NCBI RefSeq assembly: GCF_932526225.1
Contig: NC_064042.1
Location: forward strand, 12,909,040-12,969,039
Source of the DNA: Nematostella vectensis
Lineage: Eukaryota > Cnidaria > Anthozoa > Actiniaria > Edwardsiidae
Direction of reading: 5' to 3'
DNA length: 60,000 bases
This document shows positions 1 to 9,040 of the stretch, piece by piece. Position numbers and translations under genes: made by a program. Within the stretch, counting starts at the first letter, position 1. Each line of letters starts with the position of its first letter. The notes beneath the pieces were generated by a model, which had not been told where the DNA came from, made no database searches, and worked only from the letters and a program-made list of their open reading frames with translations.

Positions 1-118
1 ATAGACGTGGAAAGTCAAATGAGTGATGAATGTAAAATAGAAAGGCGGCGAAGTGAAGTGGCATCTCCTGATGTAGGTTTTTAAGCGAAATTTCATCCAT
101 TCTTCTACTTTTCTCATT

Positions 119-1054
119 ATGCAGACGGTTGTATCAGAACTTGAAGACATTACTTTGAGTAAATTTCCAGCTGGGGGTAGCCCGAAAGACGGGGAAGATG
201 ACCTAGAAATATTTGCTTTGGGGAGACACATCTGTTATATCGTTGCAGCCGTGATTATTCGAGAGGATGGGAAAATATTGATGATGAGAGAAGCTAAGGA
301 ATCTTGTCTAGGGAAGTGGTACCTACCCGCTGGTCGCTTGGAAAAGAACGAAAGTCTAGTTCAAGGTGCTAAAAGAGAGGTTATCGAAGAAACTGGATTG
401 GAATTCGAGCCATCAACAATGATTTGCATTGATACCGTCTTTGGAAACTGGATTCGGGTGACGTTTACAGGAAAAATAATAGGGGGAAAACTCAAGACAA
501 AGCCTGATAAGGAATCCTTGGAAGCCGCGTGGTTTACAAGGGAGGATATATTTACGAAATTGAAGCTGAGAGCTTACGATATATGTCCTGCGATTGATGT
601 TACTTTGCAATGGCATCATTCACGTCGCGATGATCTGTTATTTAGATCTATGCCAGTAAAAAATCCACAACACAAAGTGTCAATTATAATTTTGGCTGTT
701 TTCAAAAAAAATGATGAATTAGACGTTCTGTTGAGAAGTTCCAAGAATGGAATACCAAAGCTTCCCAAAGAATTGATCTCCCCTTATCATAGAATTAAAG
801 AACGGGTGAAAGACGTGTTACAATCAGCTGATCAACACATAGAGTATGATATCAGTGGGGTCTTGAAAATTGAGCATGTTGGCAGTCCACATGGCGCCGC
901 AGATGGAATGTGTCTGTCTGTCCTTGTCAATGTAAAGAAATGTAATCTTGTTTCAGAGAAGTTTCATTGGATAAATGTTTCTAGTGACTCTCTGAAGAGT
1001 AAGATTTCTAAGCTTCTTGACACTCAAGGTTGTGTTTCCTTAATAAGCACATGA
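119..1054 (+). CDS. NUDT18: NUDT18-like Nudix hydrolase (copy 1)
   Basis: This 311-residue protein matches the length and layout of NUDT18 (MTH3), which removes phosphate from oxidised nucleoside diphosphates such as 8-oxo-dGDP and so sanitises the nucleotide pool. The Nudix box is complete at residues 72-94 (G72, E78, then REVIEETGL from R86), preceded by a GKWYLPAGR strand typical of this subfamily. A second, non-catalytic domain follows from about residue 185. No intron interrupts the ORF. The start ATG lies in ctcattATGCAGAC, which also looks like a splice acceptor (pyrimidine tract then ATGCAG), so an upstream first exon is possible. The protein is identical to that of copy 2. It is convergent with the WD40 exon fragment. 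Confidence 0.93.
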   Translation: MQTVVSELEDITLSKFPAGGSPKDGEDDLEIFALGRHICYIVAAVIIREDGKILMMREAKESCLGKWYLPAGRLEKNESLVQGAKREVIEETGLEFEPSTMICIDTVFGNWIRVTFTGKIIGGKLKTKPDKESLEAAWFTREDIFTKLKLRAYDICPAIDVTLQWHHSRRDDLLFRSMPVKNPQHKVSIIILAVFKKNDELDVLLRSSKNGIPKLPKELISPYHRIKERVKDVLQSADQHIEYDISGVLKIEHVGSPHGAADGMCLSVLVNVKKCNLVSEKFHWINVSSDSLKSKISKLLDTQGCVSLIST

Positions 1055-3366
1055 TACCTGGTGCTGCACCTTAACTGACCCATAATTCCTAACTGAATGA
1101 AACCAAGAATATATTTAATGGGTTGTTATTTTATGAAACACCAAGAAACTTGGCAAATAAGTGCAGCTCATGCAATATGAAATCATTATACAGAGAAAAC
1201 ATGGGTATGTTTTTTAAACAGCTTTATTGTACAATGTTTTTGTGATGAATCAAAGGCAAGCTTGCTCAGCTCCACCTTGAGGGGACAGGGCAGGCCCGTA
1301 CCCAGGATTTTTCTTCTTGGGGGGGGTGCGAAATCCAAAAAAACTGGACCTACCTTTTCCGGGAAGGGGGGGGGGGGGGGGGGGGGAAGGGATGGAATGA
1401 GATCTCTGATAAAAATCTGACCATCCCCGATGCATTGCAGTATCTCCATGGGACATTTATTGTCAGATTTGGCTAAATACCAAATACCAAGTGATCTAGA
1501 TTATGCTTTATAATTTGTCAACAAATTGCACGTCCATTGCGATCCAAAAGTGGACCTTCGGCCGTTGTGCGTTCACAACCCCTTGGGTACAGGCCTGCAG
1601 GGGAAGGGGGTACTAACCTATATTTACCCTTCATGTCCCAGCTTGATTACCTTTTATGTTTCCGACACACAAAGAAGTGAGAATAGTCTGCTTGTAAATA
1701 ATTTTGTATTACATATATAGCAAATCGAAGTCTAAACCATTAGTTAAATGTATGTGTAACCTTAACAGTTTCTTATTTTGTAAAGAATATAAATGAAAAG
1801 TTTCCTCTCTTTCAGCAAGGGCGTGCCCAGGATTGGCTGAAGGGGGGTGCAGAGGGCATAGGCATCATATGGACAAACACACCCATAGTCAGAAATTTGA
1901 GTGAGGTTGGGTGTGCTCACCAGGGGAGGATCTAGGGGTGGGTGGAACAGAAATCTCTTTGGACCCCTTTTTTTGGGACTCCTTGATCTGCCACTTCTCA
2001 CCCCATGTGTGTGTGTCTGTTCAGGTTCTGTCACTCTTGCAGCTATGTTTGTCTTGATGGATATGACCTTTGAGATTCTGAGGCTTTAGAAATGTGGGTT
2101 TTACACTTTGGTGATTTTGCGATTTTTAGAAAAAAAAACTAGCTGATTTAACATAATGGGAGTCATTTCATCACCAGCACTCATGCTATTCTCACTTGGA
2201 TATCTTTTGTTCCTGTTCTAAGACTGGACGACATTGCAAAATACTCGAGATTCAGTTAGTATTGAATAATCATCCTCCTTATCCCCCCCTTCCCCCCCCC
2301 GCAACCACACCCAGTAGATCTCTTCTATTTAAACATCTAAAAACCAACTTTGTTAAAGAAAAAAAACACCTTATTAAAGAAAAAAGGAAAATCACAGTTT
2401 CTCATCAGAGGAAACCAAATTCAGGGTTTTCATTCGTTTTTTTAGATGAATTAGGGAGAGTTTAACAAAGACAAAGTCCTCAAACAAAATAAATAGCATG
2501 TATATAGGGCAAGGAACTGAACAAGGACAAGTTTTAGTAGACTTCAGGAGTGCTTTAATGCTAAGAATTTAAAAAATTCATGTTACATCTTTCATTTTAA
2601 AATATAATATTCCTTTGTACAATCTTAAAAAGTATCTTGCATTGGTCTCACTGTTCATGTTCATCTTGCACCTGCAAAAAATAAGAACATTTTTTCCACT
2701 TCTAGTTCACAAGAATAGGTAATTAAGTAAGTTTGTGATCAGGATTTGCCAATAAGAGGATGAGGTAAGGGGAGTTCACAGGCAAAGATAAGCAAGTCCA
2801 AGGTTTGGCAATTATTTAAAAACAAAAGAGTCCTTGGTGTTCATAAGGAGTCAGCAAGCACTTCGTGCCTTCCCCTGTTATGGGCCATTGAGATCGGCAG
2901 CCAAAAAGTGGGTCATTTCTAAGATTAAAAAATCTTCAAATACTATGCTTTTTCCATGATACCCATGACTGGGCAAACCCCCCCCCCCCCCCCTTCCCCC
3001 CAAGGTGATTCTTCGATAAAGTAGTTCTTTATTGAAGAATCACCTAATCTTAGACTTCCTACATAATTTATACCTGCACATCCCTCCACCCCTTCCCCCC
3101 AAAGCAAATCCTGGCAATGAACCTGAGGCTACCACCCATGATAAAAGGGTTGTCTGTCGCTTATAAACTCAATTTACAGCAGTGCCGTAATGTCATTAAG
3201 GGGCCACTTTATATTTGGTTTTAAGGAAATGACCAGTTGGGGTGCCCTCAAGTTTTCTAAAAGACTCTGTGTCATGCCCATCCCTCCCCCCCCCCCCCCC
3301 CCAAGTATTCCAAGGCCTGTTACGGTCCAGCAATAAAAGCAAGTTTCTTTATTGTAGTTTTTTTAC
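1055..3366. other. Intergenic region of unit 1, no gene; poly-G/C tracts and dispersed repeat pieces
   Basis: This is the 3' flank between the convergent NUDT18 and WD40 ends. I see no conserved ORF. It contains long homopolymers (G run near 1367-1386, C runs near 2980-2994 and 3285-3302) and fragments of dispersed repeats with 'cgtgcccaggat' or 'cccgtacccaggat' heads next to G-runs (about 1290-1345 and 1820-1960). Proline-rich ORFs on the minus strand here simply translate the G-runs. The same region recurs at 9041-11355 and, diverged, at 17032-19289. Confidence 0.7.
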
Positions 3367-4531
3367 CTAACTGTTTGCATCTTCTGATTGTTCCTTGTTA
3401 TCTTTTGTTGATCTTTTACGACCTGAAGAAAAAAAAAAGCTAGTAAGGGTTGTTTTAGGAGTTCTATTTTTAATTTTATCACTTACTGTTTTTGAAGGCA
3501 TTTCATATTCTGACAGTCTTGTCCCATGACGCTGATATATACTATGTAGAGCAATATTCAAAACATTAGAGAACCTAACATGCCATCACACAAAAATTTA
3601 CTCTTACTTCATGCAATTCATTTACTAAGCAATTAACACATTTTGTCAATATAGTATAACAAAAACAATAACCTCACTACAAAAAGTTCATTTGATAAAC
3701 AATAGTAACACAACAATGTACACATCCATTAATACACAATTTCAAAGGTTACCTGACTTCTCTCAGGAATGTGCATCACACATCGCACTGAGTCAGTGTG
3801 GCCAACATTCTTTTGCACAATCTTTCGTGTCTCAGGGTCATAAACTCTGCAAAACAAAACAAAAAATGTAAACACTATCCATAATACACGACTTCAATTT
3901 TTACTTTTTTAATAAAAAGATTTTTTAAGAACATTCATAAAATCTCGAAATGTTAAAAATTTATCCATCTAAATCTTCATAAATGAAAATTTTCACTCAT
4001 GATATTGTTGCTAGTAACCATAATTTTTTACAGTAAATTAGTACCTAAACAGAGACTTTTTTGTCAGAGAAAAAAAAAACCTGATTGAAAAAACACTTAA
4101 ATCCAGAGACAGAGACAGATAACATAACATTTTTCAAAAAGTATTATAGATTTTTTGTGCTAAAGCTGATCTACAGTACATCAGTAACAACAATTTAAAA
4201 TTTAGTAAAAAAAAAAAATACAGTTTTGTCTCTAGTATGAATGCAACATAAGTCTTGTAAGTCACATACAAAGCTGCTTACTAGGGGGGGGGGGGGGTGG
4301 GCAATCATGGGTATCATATGAAAAATGCATAGTATTTGAAGATTCATTAATAAAAAATGACCCACTTTTTGTCTGCTAGGGGGATACGCACAGCTTGTGC
4401 ACCCCCGCCCTGTGAATGCACCTAATACACATTGTTTTTGCTCTACCTGATCACTTCCTGAATTCCTGCCACAATGCAGCCGTTAACCTGATCGATGCAC
4501 AACGCGGATACAGCCCCCTGAGCACTCAAAA
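3367..4531 (-). pseudogene. WD40 gene 3' fragment, copy 1 (exons 25-22, truncated)
   Basis: Only the last four exons of the WD40 gene are duplicated here: exon 25 coding 3367-3422, exon 24 3487-3541, exon 23 3753-3846, and the 3' part of exon 22 (4447-4531). Splice sites match the intact gene. Exon 22 is cut in half and fused to the GC-rich element at 4531/4532. Independently, exon 24 has a nonsense change: the TGG of the VRIW strand (minus-strand codon at 3503-3505) is TGA here, while the intact gene keeps TGG at 19430-19432. No promoter or 5' exons are present, so this is a dead fragment. Confidence 0.92.
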
Positions 4532-5064
4532 ATAATACTCGTAGAGTATCCTCCGGGTGGTGAAGTAGACGTGAAACCTTAGAAATCCCCTGATGACAGA
4601 GGGGAGCGTGGCGAAAGCGGGGTCGGTTAGGGACACCCCGCATCCGGCGGTTGTGCACCAGACCGCAAAGTTGAGTTGCTGTGGCCAGTACCCATAGGAA
4701 GGCTCCGATAGACACCGGCGAGACTCCTTGGCGGACTTGTGCGTGACTACTGTCTGAATATGTCTCGGACCCTAGTCGTGAATGATTTGTCCTCAGCCAC
4801 GTGTATCTCTAGCTGCGTGAGTAGTGGGGTGATGTCTGAGGCCGTGCTCTCCACGGGGGTCGCGGGCACGGCGTAGAGCAGCTTTTGCGCGAGGGTCAGA
4901 GACCTAGGGAAACCGGTTTTTGCGCGTTTGACTTGTTCGGCTATAGCGTGTTTGATATGTTCGGCTATAGAGGCTCCCGCCGCAACTGCCGCCTTCTTCG
5001 TCTCCTCCTCCTCCCTTCGGGGAATCGCCTCCTCGTTCAGCATCCGCCAGCCTTCCCAATCCAT
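4532..5064 (-). pseudogene. Element gene A, frameshifted and truncated
   Basis: Reading leftward from ATG 5064, the first 105 codons (to about 4750) give a charged, partly helical N-terminal region with an Arg/Glu/Lys stretch. The frame then shifts near 4755-4760, and a second frame continues to about 4535 with motifs such as SEPSYGYW and YFTTRRILYE. The two halves look like one protein broken by a small indel. The C-terminus is missing because the element ends at the WD40 junction, and the first stop in that frame is supplied by WD40 exon 22 sequence (4526-4528). The family is remembered as frequent in cnidarian mobile elements. The function is unknown to me. Confidence 0.65.
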
Positions 5065-5094
5065 GCTTAGCCCTATTAAACACGAAGTCGGGCT

Positions 5095-5777
5095 ATGTTC
5101 AACACAATGGTGGTCCTACATGCCGTGTTCACCGAAGGCGAGCTGACGCTCTTCTTCGAGCGGCCGATAAGGCGCCCACGCTTCGTGGCGCTCCGGCAGT
5201 GCTGGCTGTTTAACAGCTGGTATAATCTCGAGCGGGAGCATCAGATAACGACCATAGCCTCCCTCCCGCCCATCGCTACTCTGCCAGCCGGGCATGGCCG
5301 AGTCCATCGTGGAAACGATCAACCGCGCTGAAAGCAAGATTCTGAGCGCGAAGCTGGATCCCCTCACCGTGAAGATCGCGCTCATGCCCAATAGCGTTGC
5401 GTTCCTGAATGCCGAGCTTTGCGCACTATTTGGCCTAGAGGCTAAAGACGATCAGTTGGGTGGGCGGGGCCTCGCACTGCCCTTGGGGGGCCCCACTGAA
5501 GGTGGCTTTGCCGAAAATAGAGGCCCTCTACATTTTCTGCGATATCGTAGACCGCATGCAATGCCTCGCCTTAGGCGAGCCTTCAAACGTTCTCGCTTGC
5601 CTAGAAACCCGCGGGAGGCCGCACGAGAAAGTCGTCTATGGACCCGACATCCCCGTTTGTGCCGCAACATCTTCCTCTGGGTTTGTCTCGAGTATCCAAA
5701 TATGGATCAGGGATGACCGCGGTAGACGGGTGGACTTTAAGGGCAAGCCTGTTCGCCTCGTATTAGAGCTAACCTAG
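5095..5777 (+). pseudogene. Element gene B, F54H12.2-like family, two frameshifts
   Basis: Gene B starts at ATG 5095, 30 bp from the divergent start of gene A. The coding signal runs through three frames: 5095 to about 5295 (contains ELTLFFERPIRRP and LFNSWYNL), about 5294-5455 (SIVETINRAESKI), and about 5490-5777 (EALYIFCDIVD ... IQIWIRDDRGRRVDF, ending LVLELT). The C-terminal block, with an IRDD.GR.V.F strand, resembles the end of proteins annotated F54H12.2-like in many invertebrates, which are associated with transposons or viruses. It may be a virion-like protein but this is not shown. Two frameshifts make it non-functional as it stands. Confidence 0.65.
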
Positions 5778-5793
5778 GTCCGACATAACAAGC

Positions 5794-6439
5794 ATGGCAA
5801 ACAGCGACGTTAGCAGCGGTGCCATATACCCTTCGCTTCCCAGCGTCTGCCCCCCGTAAACGCACATGACGCCTACCGCTCCGGCAAGCATCGGCGTCGA
5901 CGTGCAAAGCTTCCGACTCCAGAAAATATGTGACACTCAGGCGGTTCTAGACAACGAGATAACGCATCATCGACAGGTGCGGAAGACGTATAAGCGAGCC
6001 TTTGCCGTTACCCATGCTGTGTCTGTGGCATCCGGCGTCGCTGCCGGGGCGCTTTCCAGCGCCGAGGTAGGGGTCTCTTTGAGTGGGATAGGGGTTCTGA
6101 TCGGCGGTCCGCTGGCAGGGGTCGCTGGGCTTTAGGGGTCTTACGAGCAAGGTGGCTAAACACGAAGACACGATGGTTTTAGCGGAGAGTAAGAAAAACT
6201 CGATCAGCGAGCTTGTCTCTAAGGCTCTGCAGGACGGGCATATCTCAGACGAAGAGTTTCGGCTAATACTTCAGGAACAAGAGAGATACTACGCGCTCAA
6301 GGCCGCTATCAGAGCTCGACACGGCCTCGCACCGCGTGAGAAAAAAAGCAGGAAAGGGCCCTCCCTGGAGACACGCGAAAAGATGAAAAAGAGGCTGCGA
6401 GAAATTCGCGAGGAGTTCGGGAGCGAGGTGTTCGAGTAA
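5794..6439 (+). pseudogene. Element gene C, small membrane-segment protein, stop plus frameshift
   Basis: The coding signal starts at ATG 5794 and meets an in-frame stop after 21 codons (TAA at 5857). It continues in the same frame from 5866 through a basic helix (residues around HHRQVRKTYKRAF) and a long Gly/Ala/Val hydrophobic segment (about 6010-6130) that looks membrane-inserting. It ends at TAG 6133. From 6122 another frame takes over with VAKHEDTMVLAESK and SISELVSKALQDGHISDEEF, ending at 6439 after a basic tail. The order (short head, hydrophobic hairpin, EF-hand-like helical tail) is one I remember from small cnidarian element proteins. The switch site reads CTT TAG G. Confidence 0.65.
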
Positions 6440-6463
6440 AACTCAGGTTTTAACGCCACGCCA

Positions 6464-6840
6464 GCAGCTTTGAATTTACGGCCGAAAAACGATTATTCCG
6501 CGCTCCTTAGGTTGGCGGCCCAATCCACGTCCCTCGTTTTAACGGTCCTAGCACAAGGCGCTGGCGTCCCCCGACATGGGTTAACCATCGCTAATTACCC
6601 AGTGGAGTGTGTTTTGCGTAGACCTACTTCTGCTAAGTATCAATCTACGCGAAGTGGTCCCGACGTAGATTAATCTACGCGAAACGTGTCACCGAAAGTC
6701 CCCAGCTTGGAGTGGAACTGAGAGGCCCGGAGGGGCGATCCGCGCCTCCCACTCGTTTCACTGAAAGCGGGCTGGGAGGCCCGGAGGGGCGATCCGCACC
6801 TCCTACTAGTTTCTCTGAAACCCCCCAGTCCCCCCAACAC
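6464..6840. repeat. Right end of GC-rich element: palindrome and subterminal direct repeats
   Basis: After gene C there is no convincing ORF. A perfect 16-bp palindrome, CGTAGATTAATCTACG, lies at 6664-6679, with a further half-site (tctacgcgaa) at 6651. Two direct repeats of about 45 bp follow (about 6722-6767 and 6777-6821). Each begins GAGGCCCGGAGGGGCGATCC and contains an imperfect GGAGG/CCTCC inverted repeat, ending near a TTTC.CTGAAA hairpin. Composition drops back to AT-rich DNA around 6835-6845, which I take as the element's right edge. The same array is at 14655-14831. Confidence 0.6.
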
Positions 6841-8104
6841 AAATATCTAGATTTCATTGAAAACGTTCCATAAAATTAAAACGACATTCAATAAGAGGTG
6901 AAGTTATTTTAGGAAGAAAACAAAAATTATCTAAACGAAGGACCAAAATACCAAAAAAATAAGCACTAAAATACCAAAATAACTTTCATAGTTTTACATA
7001 TCTTACACTACACATGGGTACTGACATGTTTACCTCTAAAAAAGTTACCAAACCAAAGCAGCAGGCTTAGGCTTTTCTAGTTGAGTTACTTACTAAACTG
7101 CTCGATATTCTGTTGGAACTTGTCTCAATTTAAACATATGCTCTACTTATTGAAATCTACATGGTGAAAAAATCATGACATTCAATGAGAGAGATCAAGA
7201 TATTTTATAGTAAGAAAACAAAATTTGTCTTATGGGTAGCCGGACAAGTGTCGCGATGCAAGGAAATCACTTCTTTGGGATTCATTTACTTATAGCGATT
7301 TGTAGGAGACGGTTTTCATCAATAAGCTACAAAATACTTCCTTCCAAAATAAAATACCCGCAATAATTGATCACGCTACTGTCATACAATGTGTTTTATG
7401 CATGTTAACATTCTAGAAAGGCGCAAAATCGTCATTCGATTAATAAGCGAGGGCCATGTGTTTGTAAGAGTTTTGTTTGATATTTAGTTTAGCTGATTGG
7501 GAAGAATTTTGAAAAATTAGTTTGTGGAAATCTATCCTCTTCTATTTTGTCCTTCTAACAGAGGCTTTTTTACCCTGCAAACAGAGACCCTGCTAACACA
7601 GGCTTTTCCCTTGTGTTTCTCGGACTTAAAAGTCGCAGTTTTGGCTAGTCGCTCTTTCAGCACAAACTCAATAGAAAACACGAGAACCCAGAGACGCGAA
7701 TCGGCAATTACTAAAACAAAAATAATTAAAAGCTTTGCTAGCATTTTACTTGTTTTGTTTGGTCACCGGAAGTTTACAGGAATATCTAAAAATAGCTGTG
7801 TTGCGAAAGCACAGAAAGACCACAAAAAGTTTACGGATGATCGATCCAACGATCCAACGATCCGACGATCGAGTGACACGGAAGTCCCTCCAATAACTCG
7901 TAAATGATTTGCAAGCATTAGCTACCACAGGTAACCCAGTAATAATTTATGCTCTGGAGGCAGCATTCGTCCGGGTAGCCTGTGGTATAGACGTGGAAAG
8001 TCAAATGAGTGATGAATGTAAAATAGAAAGGCGGCGAAGTGAAGTGGCATCTCCTGATGTAGGTTTTTAAGCGAAATTTCATCCATTCTTCTACTTTTCT
8101 CATT
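6841..8104. other. NUDT18 upstream region (copy 2), no gene recognised
   Basis: AT-rich DNA between the GC-rich element and NUDT18. It holds a short run of 'gatccaac' repeats (7843-7862) and no ORF with recognisable features. The open frame at 7524-7907 has no family resemblance. The promoter of NUDT18 is presumably here, but I cannot point to a TATA box with confidence. The equivalent copy is 14832-16095. Confidence 0.5.
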
Positions 8105-9040
8105 ATGCAGACGGTTGTATCAGAACTTGAAGACATTACTTTGAGTAAATTTCCAGCTGGGGGTAGCCCGAAAGACGGGGAAGATGACCTAGAAATATTT
8201 GCTTTGGGGAGACACATCTGTTATATCGTTGCAGCCGTGATTATTCGAGAGGATGGGAAAATATTGATGATGAGAGAAGCTAAGGAATCTTGTCTAGGGA
8301 AGTGGTACCTACCCGCTGGTCGCTTGGAAAAGAACGAAAGTCTAGTTCAAGGTGCTAAAAGAGAGGTTATCGAAGAAACTGGATTGGAATTCGAGCCATC
8401 AACAATGATTTGCATTGATACCGTCTTTGGAAACTGGATTCGGGTGACGTTTACAGGAAAAATAATAGGGGGAAAACTCAAGACAAAGCCTGATAAGGAA
8501 TCCTTGGAAGCCGCGTGGTTTACAAGGGAGGATATATTTACGAAATTGAAGCTGAGAGCTTACGATATATGTCCTGCGATTGATGTTACTTTGCAATGGC
8601 ATCATTCACGTCGCGATGATCTGTTATTTAGATCTATGCCAGTAAAAAATCCACAACACAAAGTGTCAATTATAATTTTGGCTGTTTTCAAAAAAAATGA
8701 TGAATTAGACGTTCTGTTGAGAAGTTCCAAGAATGGAATACCAAAGCTTCCCAAAGAATTGATCTCCCCTTATCATAGAATTAAAGAACGGGTGAAAGAC
8801 GTGTTACAATCAGCTGATCAACACATAGAGTATGATATCAGTGGGGTCTTGAAAATTGAGCATGTTGGCAGTCCACATGGCGCCGCAGATGGAATGTGTC
8901 TGTCTGTCCTTGTCAATGTAAAGAAATGTAATCTTGTTTCAGAGAAGTTTCATTGGATAAATGTTTCTAGTGACTCTCTGAAGAGTAAGATTTCTAAGCT
9001 TCTTGACACTCAAGGTTGTGTTTCCTTAATAAGCACATGA
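8105..9040 (+). CDS. NUDT18: NUDT18-like Nudix hydrolase (copy 2)
   Basis: The encoded 311-residue protein is identical to copy 1, with an intact Nudix box (residues 72-94) and full-length C-terminal domain. It lies about 1.2 kb downstream of the GC-rich element that marks the duplication junction. Its upstream 1.1 kb (6841-8104) is therefore the only NUDT18 promoter region whose left neighbour can be seen, and that neighbour is the element. The same start-codon versus splice-acceptor ambiguity applies. Confidence 0.93.
   Translation: MQTVVSELEDITLSKFPAGGSPKDGEDDLEIFALGRHICYIVAAVIIREDGKILMMREAKESCLGKWYLPAGRLEKNESLVQGAKREVIEETGLEFEPSTMICIDTVFGNWIRVTFTGKIIGGKLKTKPDKESLEAAWFTREDIFTKLKLRAYDICPAIDVTLQWHHSRRDDLLFRSMPVKNPQHKVSIIILAVFKKNDELDVLLRSSKNGIPKLPKELISPYHRIKERVKDVLQSADQHIEYDISGVLKIEHVGSPHGAADGMCLSVLVNVKKCNLVSEKFHWINVSSDSLKSKISKLLDTQGCVSLIST

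Larger units (their letters stand above)
4532..6840. mobile_element. GC-rich virus-like/transposon-like element remnant at duplication junction (copy 1)
   Basis: A sharply GC-richer block sits in AT-rich DNA. It has a compact layout: one gene on the minus strand (A), then two on the plus strand (B, C), with A and B starts only 30 bp apart. All three resemble, from memory, protein families repeatedly annotated in cnidarian genomes beside a transposon-derived integrase (the 'F54H12.2/F54H12.3-like' group). I could not verify this by search. Gene A is cut off at the left junction with WD40 exon 22, so the left end is missing. The right end carries subterminal repeats and a palindrome. No integrase, polymerase or clear terminal inverted repeat is present, so this is a decayed partial copy. 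Confidence 0.75.
1..7986. repeat. Tandem duplication, unit 1 (~7.99 kb)
   Basis: The sequence from position 1 recurs at 7987 (offset 7986, growing to 7991 through homopolymer length changes). The unit holds, in order, a NUDT18-like gene (+), the last exons of a WD40 gene (-), a GC-rich element remnant, and about 1.1 kb of NUDT18 upstream DNA. Units 1 and 2 are almost identical. I saw differences in G/C/A-run lengths and a few substitutions, for example C/T near 2902 versus 10889 and T/C near 3353 versus 11341. The left edge of unit 1 lies outside the window. Confidence 0.97.

Noticed and set aside
1186-1456. Proline-rich minus-strand ORFs
   Set aside because: They translate the poly-G tract; the frame changes with run length between the three duplicated units.
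2640-2685. Alternative terminal WD40 exon (TTGCAG followed by VQDEHEQ stop)
   Set aside because: A good acceptor but the upstream exon already ends in an in-frame stop; no support without cDNA.
3367-3561. Alternative exon 24 acceptor at TATATATCAG giving the RHGTRLSEY frame
   Set aside because: That frame breaks the WD40 strand; the acceptor CTACATAG just upstream gives SASWDKTVRIWNAF with matching phase.
7524-7907. 127-codon ORF upstream of NUDT18 (and its copy at 15488)
   Set aside because: No recognisable domain, low-complexity Ser/Thr/Arg tail, and no splice link to NUDT18 that I could find.
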